DNA of 64,000 bases, from positions 1-64,000 of the forward strand of contig LUCM01002147.1 in NCBI GenBank assembly GCA_008360955.1. The letters are read 5' to 3'. This DNA is from Fasciolopsis buskii. Lineage: Eukaryota; Platyhelminthes; Trematoda; Plagiorchiida; Fasciolidae. Shown here in pieces: positions 47,870-59,650 of the stretch (position 1 is the stretch's first letter; every line of letters begins with the position of its first letter). The notes below the pieces were generated by a model. The model was not told where the DNA came from. It worked only from the letters and a program-made list of their open reading frames with translations, and made no database searches. The translations under genes and the position numbers were made by a program.

Positions 47870-49640
47870 ATTTGTTTTGAAAATGACGGAATAAAATATA
47901 TGGATGTCGAAAGCATCATCATCGTTCGATATTGAAGCTCCGGGGAAAGGAAAGGTTTTTGTGATCTCTGTCGGCCTTGGTGGACGCAGTTCGTTCGTCC
48001 TGGTTGTTTCATCCATACATCTTGTCGTCAGTGTGGCCAGAAGTGTGGCTGCTGTGCAGAACATCATGGGCACAGCGTGCGCGACGGTACAATCCGTCTG
48101 ATTCACATAGGTTGATATGGCTGCACCGAAACGCCCGAGGCTGACACTGAATTCGAATCCCTGCGATCGAACACCGGCGGATAAAAGTTCGGTACGTAGA
48201 TGAACTTCATACTCTGTGTGTGGTGGACATGAGCATCAGTATCAGGAAAAGTGTAATCGACAAATTCAGATCACTTGAACGGAACGGACAGTATGATAGT
48301 ACTGGCTACAAATATGCAAATCAACAGACACCTTCATTGTTTTACAATCCGATAAGCCAATGTAACAGTCACCGTGCCAGGCGCAGCTGCAGCTGATGTG
48401 ATCAACGCGACCAAGTGAAACAGTTGACGAATCAGACACATGAACAATAACAATCCGAGAAAAGTGGCAGAATAAAGGAAGAACAACACAGTAGACAACA
48501 GAGTATTTTTAATTTGCTTCCTTGAGGTCAACAGTTGTCCAAACACTTCCTTCGAGGATCTCGACTTCATCTGTTTCGAATTTTGCTAGCCTTCATCTCC
48601 AAATGAACTCAGCTTGTTGTGCAGGCAAACATGGATTTCACGTAGCCGAGTTAAAACTTCGGAAGGATAGCAGTTCGATTGGAACAGATGTTTGATTTTT
48701 TTGACCACATATAAGAACGTCAATTGCCTTGGTCTTTCGACTCTTAGTCAGTAGCCAACGAGTAAAAGAATGTCATTCAGCTCTGTGCCACAGTACCGAT
48801 ATTTAACCAGCACCAATCACGAATCACGTAGTCGTACCAGGCAAGCAGAGCCCTTGATGCACCACTGAATCCGAACAGGTACGCCGAGTTGACCATACTT
48901 CGATAGCGTGGCGTTGTTATTTCGAGCCGAATAATATTAAATGTGCTCAGTTTGCTGTGATTGCCAATGGAATTAAGGGTTCGTAAAAATGTGTACAACC
49001 AATACGTGTTGGCGATTGAGGATACCAGAGATGCAACAAGTCCCATCATGGAAAACCTAAGTAGACTGTTAATCAAACCAAATCGTGCATTCCAAAACTC
49101 AGAGGAGAAAAACACCACTGTCATACCGATCAAAAATATTGAGGTTCCAATGGGAATTAACCAGGATTTTCTACAAACAGTATGAAAGGTCTTCACTACA
49201 CCACCGTTATATGTGAATGACATTCAGGTATAAATATTCTCTCTTGGACAAGGAACAGTTTAATTCAATCAACCATCAATAGCTGACGACAGAACTTCAC
49301 CAGGATAGATCCGTCTGGGTACATTTAAGTTTTCTCAGTCCCCGTAAAAGCGTTGGCAGCCAACCTAAAGCGATTCGACCTTGTCCCTGACTGTCCAACT
49401 ACCAGTTATCAAACGGATTTGTCCAAATCAGGTTATTAAGGGCAAAAGCACTCTCCCAACGTTCACTCATGTTGCATCTGCGTAGTGGAGCACTGTCAAC
49501 AAACAGGCAATAATGACGAGCTGGTTGTACTGAGCACGGCCAAAATTACTGGGAGCCGCTGTCATACACCGAATGGCTCTATTTCCGTTTTCTATAAGTG
49601 GTCAATCATGATTTCATCCGTGTTGGTAGAATTTCTCATC
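47870..49640 (-). pseudogene. SLC22-type transporter pseudogene
   Basis: Minus-strand fragments align in order with the intact gene at 26273-28105. Near 49600: an IDHL-KTEIEPFGV-Q block (gene: IDDLLEHEVGACGLWQ), with stops where Trp codons stood. Near 49490: RCNMSERWESAFALN (gene: RCYMGESWEIEFTQN). At 49223-48777 an open stretch covers TM2 to TM6 (WLIPIGTSIFLIGM; LSTFNIIRLEITTPRYRS). Near 48750: RWLLTKSRKTKAIDVL. At 48570-48334: the TM7-TM8 part (FLGLLLFMCLIRQ). From about 48210: IYVPNFYPP, then in the next frame YVNQTDCTVAHAVPM (gene: YANDMDYTMGHAVPM). Stops and frameshifts interrupt the N-terminus, first loop, central loop and C-terminal half, so no transporter can be made. It retains no introns relative to the gene. 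Tandem duplication followed by decay, or retroposition, could explain it. Confidence 0.92.
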
Positions 49641-49899
49641 GGCTTATCCTGGATGTCAAAATTGGTTTGTGACAATTTAAACTGTATGGAATTTTCGCCG
49701 AGGGAAGCGCTTTTAAATCGGAAATTGAACCGAACCCTTTGATCAGACAATACATGATCTATTTAAGTTATCTGTTACTGGAACTTTCTGCACATACAAA
49801 GGAATTACTTTTTTGAAACCGTGTGGGAAAAATGGCTTCATGTATTTCTCGCGCATGTATTTTATTTCGTTTGCGTTTATCTGACTGTTTGTCCGTTTG

Positions 49900-49971
<72 letters not shown>

Positions 49972-50014
49972 CCTATCTATCTAACTACCTACCTATCTAC
50001 CTATCTATCTGTCT
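49900..50014 (+). repeat. Tetranucleotide microsatellite (CTAT)n
   Basis: About 28 units of CTAT (equivalently ATCT), pure from 49900 to about 49970, then interrupted by CTAC and CTAA variants up to 50014. Such arrays are length-variable and may be mis-sized in the assembly. Confidence 0.98.
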
Positions 50015-53000
50015 GCCCGGAGGGTTGCTGGTTGTTTTATACTCAAATGGTCGAGAATTTCAAGGTCGGTTTTCGTCGTAGCTAGGACAAATACACGGGT
50101 TGAGTGCCGCAGTCTACACAAAGCGATGAGGAAATCGAGCATTCTGTTCGTCAGTTGAACATAAAATGTGATTATCTATATCCACGGCTAAAGTACACGA
50201 TTCAACTCAATTCAGTTCACAGTGGCTTTATTCATTCCGAAAGTCAGGGTTTCAGCATGGAACTCATCGACACCGACAGTAATGGGAGCACGTGCAAATG
50301 GATTGCTAACGGGATAGCCCGGGAGTTAGGTGACGAGTGAAACTTCCTGGACAAATGTTTACAAACATCGGACAAAAATGAGTCTGCGGATATGCTGGAG
50401 TGAGGCTCATCATAAAAGAAAAATTCCAGTGGTGTATTTCATTAAACCTTGACAGGACTTCCATGAATCTGAGCAAAATGCGAAAACCACTCAACTGAGT
50501 GTCGGGAAGATATAATAGGAACAACGAAAATCAGTGTTTCAGAACATGATGGCACTAATAGTTTGGACAGATATCAAGGACCTTGTAAAGTTATACTAAA
50601 TGACTAGTAGACTGTTGGCGTATTCGAACCAGGTGACTTGCCCAAAAAGTACTCGAAGAAGCCTGAATGATATAACTTTAGGAGCTGCGCTATTTGGTGA
50701 TATGTAAACCCGGGCCATTAAATTCCATGCAGTATGAGCGTCTTCTTATCATAAGTTTAAACGAAATGTCAACAAATTTCGATAAGAGTTACTCAACATG
50801 GACAAGTGATAGTTAATATCACAGCTAGTTCCAAGTACATTTCTAGCAATTGAGGTTCCCTGTAGTTTGCCGAGGTACTTAGGTAGAATCCATATACAAA
50901 ACGAAGATAGGTGGATGATATAGTAGCGTCAAAACATTCCTGAGTGAATACTGCGGATTTGAGAAGCACTGGTATTTACCGGAGAAAATGAAAACTATTC
51001 CCACGGAGCTTCCACAATTTTCCATAGTAAGTAGTGTGCAAACACTGGAATGCAAATCGCACTCACAATGACAGTTCTTGAAGTTAAACTGTTTGGTCAC
51101 TTGTAAAATCCTATTTCCTGTAGGCTCCCCACGTACAGTCTTCGTCATAGGAGTCCCCATTCGAGATTATCGATCATGAAACCATCAAAACGGATGGTTA
51201 CTACATCATACAGCACAGAATTTCTATAAATTGTTGATGACTCACCAGTTTGTTCTAATAGGTAAGACGTTCGACTAGCAGCCGTCCATCGCTGGAATGT
51301 GTGTTCATTTCGGGCGCCAGACAGGAACAGTGCCGCGCAAAGGTTCCATAATTTTCACCGGCGAACTGTATGTGGACGGATAAGAAATTCCCATTGTTAC
51401 CGTAAAACCGCTTTCCGTAGCCGAAGGAGTACGTGATCAATGGCAGAAGACATAAAGCCAAAATTTCTATTGTATAAAACACTGAATGGCTTAGATACAA
51501 TTCCATATTTCTAAGATTATAGACGAAAAGATTTCGCAATGCGTTGAAGTCCTGATTAAAGTGAGCTCTCCACATAAACGATTATTTGTACTTCTGAGCG
51601 GTTATAACAGCACGCAGACTGATAATCGTCAAACATATCAATGGATGGTTTAGCAGACTGATATGAGTAGAAGTAAGTACAATAGGCTGAAAATCCTCAG
51701 TTTATTTATAGGTACAGGAACATTCATCAGTCATTCCTGGAGACAAACGAAACATTGGTTGGTAGGCACGAAAGAGACTTAAGTGCACATGTTACCACGA
51801 ACATGAATGTACGACACAATGAATACGCGAAAATACAGAAAGGAACGTGGTCAGCATTTTTAAGAATCGATTCCTCTCAGGGTCCTAACCTCTGATCGAA
51901 AAATTCAGGTGACCGACTGTCTATTGTTGAACGGAGGCAACTGAAGATGAGGTGGTGAAGAACTATCTAGTTAGACCAGTGAACCATGTTGCCCTGGAGA
52001 GAGAGAGAGGGTGATGACCCTTGACCAGATAACACCACGTTCACTTAAAGAAGCGTACTTCAAATAATCAGGTAATTTTTTTAGCAATGTCTAACAGAGA
52101 TGGTTTATCTAAGAGCTAACACTGAGCACGGTTCTGCTTGTGCGATGTAGGGTGACTAGCGAGAGTCACTCAGGTAGAACAAGGCATCCAGTGAGGCCCC
52201 ATTGATTGTTCCATGTCTTAAGAATCTGATATTATGAAACACTTGGCACGATCAAAGCCAAAAAATGAAAGCTATTTTTGTAATTATACTCCTTATTTTG
52301 ATTGAACCTGAAACACCTGTACCAAGTAGACAACCTTCTACCGCTGCTACTAGGTCAGCCCCTGAAAAGCAGAAAACTGTTTGCTGGCTGAACTACCTAC
52401 TAATGCTCACGTAGAAACAGGTGTGACGGCGGATCTAGGTTTAAGATTGAATTTTTCATGACTTAATTATTTTGGCGTTCAGAAGAGTTGCTACACTAGC
52501 ACCGGTCAAGGCAGAATCTGCAACCTTGCTCAGTGTTGTGTAAATTTCGGCAACCTGCCAGCCACCGTGCCTATCGTTTCCAAACACAATTTGGTTGTGA
52601 TAAAGTATGCAAAATACAATTAAGGATATGAAGCACACGCTTCGGAACGAGTGTTTTCATGAGCAACAAACTCCAGATCACATAAAAGGAATGGGAGTAG
52701 AGGCATAACGCAATGGTTAAAAAGGCCAAATTGAGTTAGTTTTTCGCAACATATGAGGCCAAAGAAGGGGAAAATCTATGCATTTTTTTGATGACCTGGC
52801 CACGGCGAGATTTGGAAAACTGCTTAAAAATTAGGTATTGACTAGAATGAAACTCCAGTCTTACATGGATTTTTGTTTAAGCGTTTAATGGAAGGTGCAG
52901 CCGCAAATAAAAACAATGGGGCAATCGACTTGGTGGTGCATACCTATGAAAGCCTAATACCCAAAGAGCACTAATAATCACCTGAAAAGCAACCAAAGAC

Positions 53001-56000
53001 AGACCAAATGATTATGATCGTGCAGAATTTTCGAACTCATGATGGACAGTAAACCTTCCAAAGTTGAAGTTTCCAATTCGACTCCTCATCCGGTACGCTC
53101 TGATGAGCGCAGTCCGTAGGGGTTCAAAATAGCAAGCTCAAAATCTACCTGCAAACGGCAAAACCAGACACAAAATAGTCAGTTAGCCTTTGGCTGACTT
53201 TTGTATGACAGTTGTTTTCTAGCGTAGCACGCGTGCTGGAGAGTGTCTGACAAAGCCAACCTAGTTTATCGCGCGGCAAATGCATGCTTCAATCGTCTGT
53301 TTTTGCGAAACACCAACAGAGCACGACAAAGTTACCGAGTTTTCTTCCTGGTTTGTTTGGGATTTTTCTGTGAAATAAACAAGAAGTGCTTGTTATTCTA
53401 CATTGACGCTTTTGAAGCCGATATTACTGTTAAATCGGGATAGTGAGACTTTGTTCGGTTCTCGATTCTCAGCTTGATAGGGGAAACGCTTTTTTCTCCT
53501 AATCTCTATTCTTCTATACAAATGGCCCCTATCGAGAACGGATTGTCTATTTTGTATTTTCAACCTTTCTGGCTGATTCATCGTGCGAAATGAATATCCA
53601 GCTTTTAACTTGAAACTATAAAAATACTATAAAACATTTTGCAACCAGTTAACAGTCGCCGACATTATGTATGCTCCGGGTCCAAACTGTCGTCTATTGG
53701 ATGTGGTTCAAGCACTAGAGTCACCCTATCAGCCCGATTTTTTAAATTGGATTTTTACCGTTGTGGGCCGGAAAGATGTGAGTACCTCAACCAGTGGACT
53801 GTCCCTATCAGGTCACTTTATACGACGTCCCCATACTAAACGTCTGGGTACATAAGATGAAGTGACTGATCGGAGTAACTATCCCTCAGTGATGTATATG
53901 TTCCTATTTACAGTGGTCTATTAACTTGAATTCTGAGTGGTTGGTGCTATCAGGCAATATTTGAAATCAGAGGACATGTTTTGAGTGGTTTCTGGTTGTC
54001 ATAATCGAAACTGAACTGTAAAACCCCGGATTCGACGATATCGGTTTTGGCACACGTAAGCGAATGGTGTCGGAGACGAGGTCGGAATGCGGGTATCCAT
54101 TCCGGCTTTCTGAGAAAATGCTGTGTATACACCGAGGTCTCAAGCACTTGAAGCGCATTTCAATAGTGCTGACCTGTGAATCATTTGACCGTCCAGATGG
54201 TGGCACCAACCCGATATAAAACAGACCAATTTTTTTTCTTCAGATCTGTCCTTGACGAGGACGGGCCGAAAACAAGACAGACATCTTTGCTGAGGATATG
54301 TGGATATCTTTTTGACGCACAAACAGATAAGTCCTGTCGTATCGTTTGTGATTAGGTAAGACATGTTCATTTTCTCATTGGATCCAAGAATATCGATGGT
54401 CACGCACTTTCAGCTTCCTGATATTCTCAAAATTTGATGACCCACTTACACATCTGAAGATTAATATGATCATCCGAGTCCGCTCATTTTGGCTCATTCG
54501 CTTATAGCATTAAGTTGAATTTTGCGAACAGATTGAGATAAGCCGCCGCGGTCAATGTTCCTTCTGGTGAACAGAAATGATCAAAGAACTCCAAGATGTC
54601 GCACATCTTTAGCTGTGCATGCAATGGAAGATTTTATTCAGTCGTTGCGTGATAAGTCATCACCAAATCAACAATAACAACCATATTAAAACTGCGAAGT
54701 TATTTCCCATTCGGTCAGAATCATTCTGTAAATAAATCGAATATTGTTCCGCAACAGCACATCGAATTTGACATTTCGAACAGTCCCGTTCAAATCACTA
54801 GCTCTTAGCCATGTTGCACCACATGAACCCGAAACCAAAAGCAAATCGTTAGTTCAATTATATTTTCGTAATGGTTTGGTTTATTTGACTGGATTTTAGC
54901 GCGAAACTTCCGAAGGTCATGGAAGTTTGGACTGCGACGAATACTCGTTGTGATAAATTCCAACAAAATCACACGGCTCTCAATCGAAAACGAGACTCTT
55001 GAGACATAAGGCCGTATATGTTTAAGCGTCATTATAAACAGTGCAAGCTCTTTAAGTTTTTCGGCGTTGATCTTAGTAAGGTAGGGGGAGATCACAATAA
55101 AGGAAAAACCCACATCAGCTGAAACCCACTAAGCGTAATTAGATAGCATCAACATTTGCATACTCAGATCAACATCGACGGTAAACCTAGGTATCATTCT
55201 TCTGTATGTCGTTTTTATTATTAGTGTTAGATGGTGAAACTGAATCACGTGAACATGATCTCAGTCAATTGTTTTAATTCCATCCACCCTGACCATGGTA
55301 CTCAAACAAGCATCCGTTTCCATATTTAAGACACTAGTGAGATCGACATGCATCACCCTGCCACCACAGTCTAAATGAGTGTAATTATGCTGGTAGGAAA
55401 CATTTACGTCAACAGTATAAAAAGGACAATCCGAACGATTAGTTCCTTGTTGGATCCACAAAATATTCGCGATGCTTTGGAAACAAAGATACAAACTAGA
55501 CTTGTACTTGTCCTAAATCGCGATCACACTAGGAAGATATTCAAATGGAAAAGGCAGTAAATTTTAAACGGGCTGCTTTCAGTGACGGACTATAACACAA
55601 TATCGACATCAAAAGTTTATCATAATGACCGGGCTATTTTTTTGTGCACTATATTCCGTCACACAATAGCCTATAGCTTTCCATCGGTTTCGTCGATCGT
55701 TTTTAGCGTCACCAACGTAGGTTGCAATTAAACAAGCATTTCTTCGCTGAACACAAACCACTGTGAAAATTCAAATCAGCACCAAGTCAGGTGTCATTTC
55801 AGCGTCTTCCCAGCCTGTTCGTGATTTACTTTGATCTAAGGCGTATGTTTCATTATACTCTGAACTGAGGCTATTAAAACAACACGGTTTTAAATAATGA
55901 CCTGAAAATTTAAATATTAAATATTCAGTACACAACCGAGGTATTACTCTTGTCGATCGTTATTTATTCCGGTAGCTATCAACGTTCATAATTAGGAATC

Positions 56001-56989
56001 AACAGACCAATTCAAATGACTCTATTCAATCTCACTGACGGGGAAACCATCTTACATGATAAATGATTTTTGTGATTGAGTTCATTTATTTGTTTCTCCA
56101 TGCGTCACATCACCTCTTCTCATGGGTTTCTTCACAGGTAATTAATAACAGAGCAGTAGATCAATTTCTTTATTCATTCTAGTTAGGAAATATCTGTTAC
56201 GTACTCATTCTGAGACAAAATTATCATTCAGCCTGAGGCCCGGTCTTCTTCTAAACGCGCGCACCCTCTACATTTGCATAATAATTAGAAATGTGTTGGA
56301 AATCTTCAAAAATCTCAGGAAAAAAACGAAGTATAGGGTGAGCAGTGGAGAAACCTAGGACACTTTTCAATTTAACCTTCGTCTCGTACCAAAGTCATTC
56401 TACGGAGACGTGATCTCCGATAGGCGGAAAATTTTAATTTCATGACATTAGTCGTGGGGCCTTGATGATTTTCTTTTCTTTCACACCTTGATCCGTTTGA
56501 AGATAATTATAAAATACAGTTTTTATTATCGAGATTGTTCGTCCGCGTGTGGTAGAGCGGAAGCAATAAAAATGTCGGCACCTAGTTGGCGTCTCACTGT
56601 CTGTGCTAAAACCTCTGGCTGCGTCACATTTGGTGAGATCCAGGCTCGTGAACCACGCTGAATTTTCTACCTCAGTTTGAAGTTGAAAACTGTTGATCAA
56701 GGCTTTGATATGAATCACGTCAATTGACACATCTGGTGGGTGCTCCTCAAAAGCGTGCTTAAGCTAATTAGGTGTGCAATGCGAATAACGTTGGGTCGGA
56801 ATCCAAGTTTATAGCCTCAGTGTGCAATTACACCCAGAAATTCAATCCAGTCGCAGAGGCAATCAGAAATTCGTCATTGTAGCAAAGGCATACTTCCTCT
56901 TTCATCGACCTTCCTATTAGATTTTCGAATCCCTAGATATTATTTATATGGAGCATTCATTCCATTAGCCCAGTCATTACTGTCATTTT
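50015..56989. other. No recognised gene
   Basis: Frames of up to about 106 codons exist (51255-51575 minus; 54805-55113 minus; 54140-54403 minus) without recognisable domains. A (GA)n run is at 52000-52016. A minus-strand frame at 56440-56730 contains WFTSLDLTK, which resembles RT motif A, but the neighbouring sequence does not confirm it. Confidence 0.4.
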
Positions 56990-57640
56990 TACTTTCATTC
57001 AAGATGGTGGATTTTGTACTTTTGTCATCAATTATCTCAAGTTTCCCTGATCACTTGTCATCAACTTGATGAAAGTAAGGTTCGTAATGGGTATCCAGAA
57101 AAATTCATTGACGTCCATGCTCGACAAAAGCCGGAGAATGGCCCAACCCAAGAAGCAATAAAGAAAGCCGTATACGTCAGACTGGTCTTCAAAGAGACCA
57201 TATTCTCAATAATGTGCATCACAGATTCAACTCATTCATAAATCACACATTCTCTGCCGCAGAACCTCGCCTCTGGCCAACCACTCAAAGGATCATTCTG
57301 AACCAACGTGCATCTAGTCGGATGTCACATTCTACCTCACATCTCTTGTGTCAGTTCACCTGCACTTGGGGTAACGTTTACATTGGCAGAAGAGACAGAA
57401 GATTTTCACAACCATGTCAAAACATGTTTCCAGAAGGTTGGTCAAATAAATGTCAATAAAACTGATTAATTATTATGATTTTGACCCGGGATCATCGATC
57501 GCAAAACATTTGATAACAACCCAACATACAATAGGACCCCATTTCATGTTTTAAACCCTTATTACACAATACTGACAGGATGATTTTAGTCTTCACTGGA
57601 AGCATTACTAATCCGATTATGTAACCCAACTCCTTTTGTG
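56990..57640 (+). mobile_element. Penelope-like element remnant: RT thumb + GIY-YIG endonuclease
   Basis: The plus strand reads NGYPEKFID (57080-57110), the PLE block after the RT palm, then KKAVYVRLVFKE (57160-57195; usually 'VYLRLPFKGD'), and after a stop NHTFSAAEPRLWPTTQRIIL (57243-57300). The GIY-YIG endonuclease follows in the same frame: SHLLCQFTCTWGNVYIGRR with DRRFSQ (57340-57400), where the Tyr of the first motif is Cys. After a frameshift near 57460 come GSSIAKHLITTQHT (57488-57530) and FQPLLHN-like residues. RT thumb followed by GIY-YIG identifies a PLE of the same type as 3411-4400 but a different subfamily. The 5' RT domains are missing, consistent with 5' truncation. Confidence 0.93.
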
Positions 57641-58599
57641 ATGAATGTGATCTCAGTTGTCTGTCGTACTGAATTTAACCTCTATGTCCGTTCACTGTAG
57701 TTTATAACTGAATCTTATATAATTCACAGGTTGTTTCGTGTTAAGGGTTGAAAAGAGTAATACGAAATGTTAGCATCCCGCAGCATTGGTCTTCTTTCTT
57801 TGCTATTCAAACGAAAAGCTTCAAAATGGTATTCGCTGAATGGAACAGTTCCCTAGTCAGTACACACTTACGAATTGCCATTAGGTCACAGTCATCTTAG
57901 CCCACGATGGTGCTAATCACTCGGCCCGATTAACTGCGTCTCTGTCAGGCAACCATTCTCATCGGAAGTGTGTATGCCTGGAAGTATAATTTAGACCAAC
58001 AAAGGTTTACTAATCTGGCGACTTTCAAGAGTACCGCATGTTTCTCTTCCCGTGCGATTGCATGCTTCACTCGGTTCATGTTGTTTGTTATTTGATTGCA
58101 AACTGTGCCAGTTTTTCTATTATTTTGGAACTTTGTCAAACTACTGGAACTACTTTCTGGCCAACATGTTCAATTATTTGCTTAGGTCTGAATTGTGAGT
58201 AATTTTACAGGAACACATTTACGTTGACTTCTTTTATGCTGTTCTGATTGTTAGTGCACTCACCTAGGATTTGCGATCAGTCGCACCGCTCTTGTGAAAT
58301 CGAAACACGCGCTGCCCTTTTCTCACTTAAACACAAATGGCCTTGACGTAGTAGGGAAATAATGTGGTGAGTTGTGTAGCTAAATACTTAATGTAAATTA
58401 AGTTTCAGTTCAGTCCACATTGTGGAACCGTTAACTTTGCAACAAACTTCTCTATCTTACAGATGTGCCTATGCGAAAAGGAGAGACGAAACGAAAAATA
58501 AAAGGAGAATAACTGTAAGGTAATATGTTAAACAAAAATTTGGAACACGTAATATTTCAAACACAGAAATGCCACTGTTTATGACATCAAACCGCATCA
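57641..58599. other. No recognised gene
   Basis: Spacer between a plus-strand PLE remnant and a minus-strand LINE remnant. It may hold their eroded 3' ends; nothing specific is readable. Confidence 0.4.
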
Positions 58600-59650
58600 C
58601 CTACTGTCTCTAGGCCTAGCTTGATAGTACTTCATCCAATCCGGTAATCTGATCCTACGCCAGCCATTCCGCTGGTTAAAACTTCCATAAATTTCACGTG
58701 TCACCGACCGGCCACCTCGACCCATTTACCAACCATCACCTCCCTCGGAATTCCTTCCACGGACAAGTGCGAAACATGTTTTAGTCATCTCAATCAATTC
58801 AGACTCAGTTTCTGTTCTAAGTGTTGAAAAAACGGGCCCAATATCCCACAACTAAGCTCTGATTTACTGGGAAAGTTCCTCAACATATTCCTTCAGTAAT
58901 GGGAAGACAGCGGTGTCCAGTCACCAAGAGTCTTCGGCCCTCAACGGCCATGTTTCTGAGACGTATTTCAGGATCGAACTCACCGTTAATTTGTGCACTC
59001 TACGTTTGACTGATGAACAGATGTCACACTGACACCACAGATGACGAAAATGGGTTTAAGCCAATCGAGCCTTATGCATGCACGACAAAACTTTGTCTGG
59101 AGTACGGCCGCTCGATGATGAACAGCTAATTCAGTAACTGAATCAGTCCATTTCACCCATCTTTTTCTTCGAGAACAAATTTAAGCTTCGAGCCAATGCG
59201 TCGCGCATCATGATCTTTTACTTGGAAGGTATCAGCACAGCCCAAGCATACCTTATTAGCACTCAAACGATAAAGGAACCCCGCAACTCGCCTGGATCTT
59301 TGCTCAGTAGCACAACGGCGTCCGCATAATTCTAGTTAAATGGTGTGCTGTCGGAGCAAATATCGATGTCACTGCGCTCACCCGGAGATAAAACGATCTA
59401 AATCATCACATCAATGATATTGAAAAGTAAAAATGGAAGAGGGCAACTCTGATTAACATCACTTCTCCCCATTAACTCGAGTGAAAGATCGCTGAATGTA
59501 CGATAACTACTTCGGCTGTTTGGATGCAGACACTCTATCAGTGAGATGAAGTTTTTTGATACATCGTTAGAACGGGGCAGCGCCAGGGGAATATTTCATC
59601 TACGGAGTCTAATGTCGCTTTCAAACCAAGGGAGACAGAAATTGTGGGCT
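58600..59650 (-). mobile_element. LINE reverse transcriptase remnant, RT to C-terminus
   Basis: On the minus strand: SLGLKATLDSVDEIFPWRCP (motif A, near 59610), FISLIECLHPN then NQSCPLPFLLFNIIDVMI (motif B, near 59450), DICSDSTPFN-NYADAVVLLS (motif C, near 59340; the second Asp is Ala), KARLA-THFRHLW and CDICSSVKRRV (thumb, near 59040), then LKYVSETWPLRAED (near 58970), and towards 58650 a remnant of the C-terminal block (VEGIPREVMV; LTSGMAGVGS). Order and motifs are those of the LINE group seen elsewhere in the window. Stops and frameshifts are numerous. No endonuclease was found upstream, so it is probably 5'-truncated. Confidence 0.88.

Noticed and set aside
50600..50660. tRNA-like B box (GGTTCGAATAC on the minus strand)
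   Set aside because: No matching A box, acceptor stem or anticodon arm could be drawn around it.
56440..56900. RT-like words (WFTSLDLTK; a YNDEFLIASAT string) on the minus strand
   Set aside because: The two words occur in the wrong order for one reverse transcriptase and no other motif supports them.
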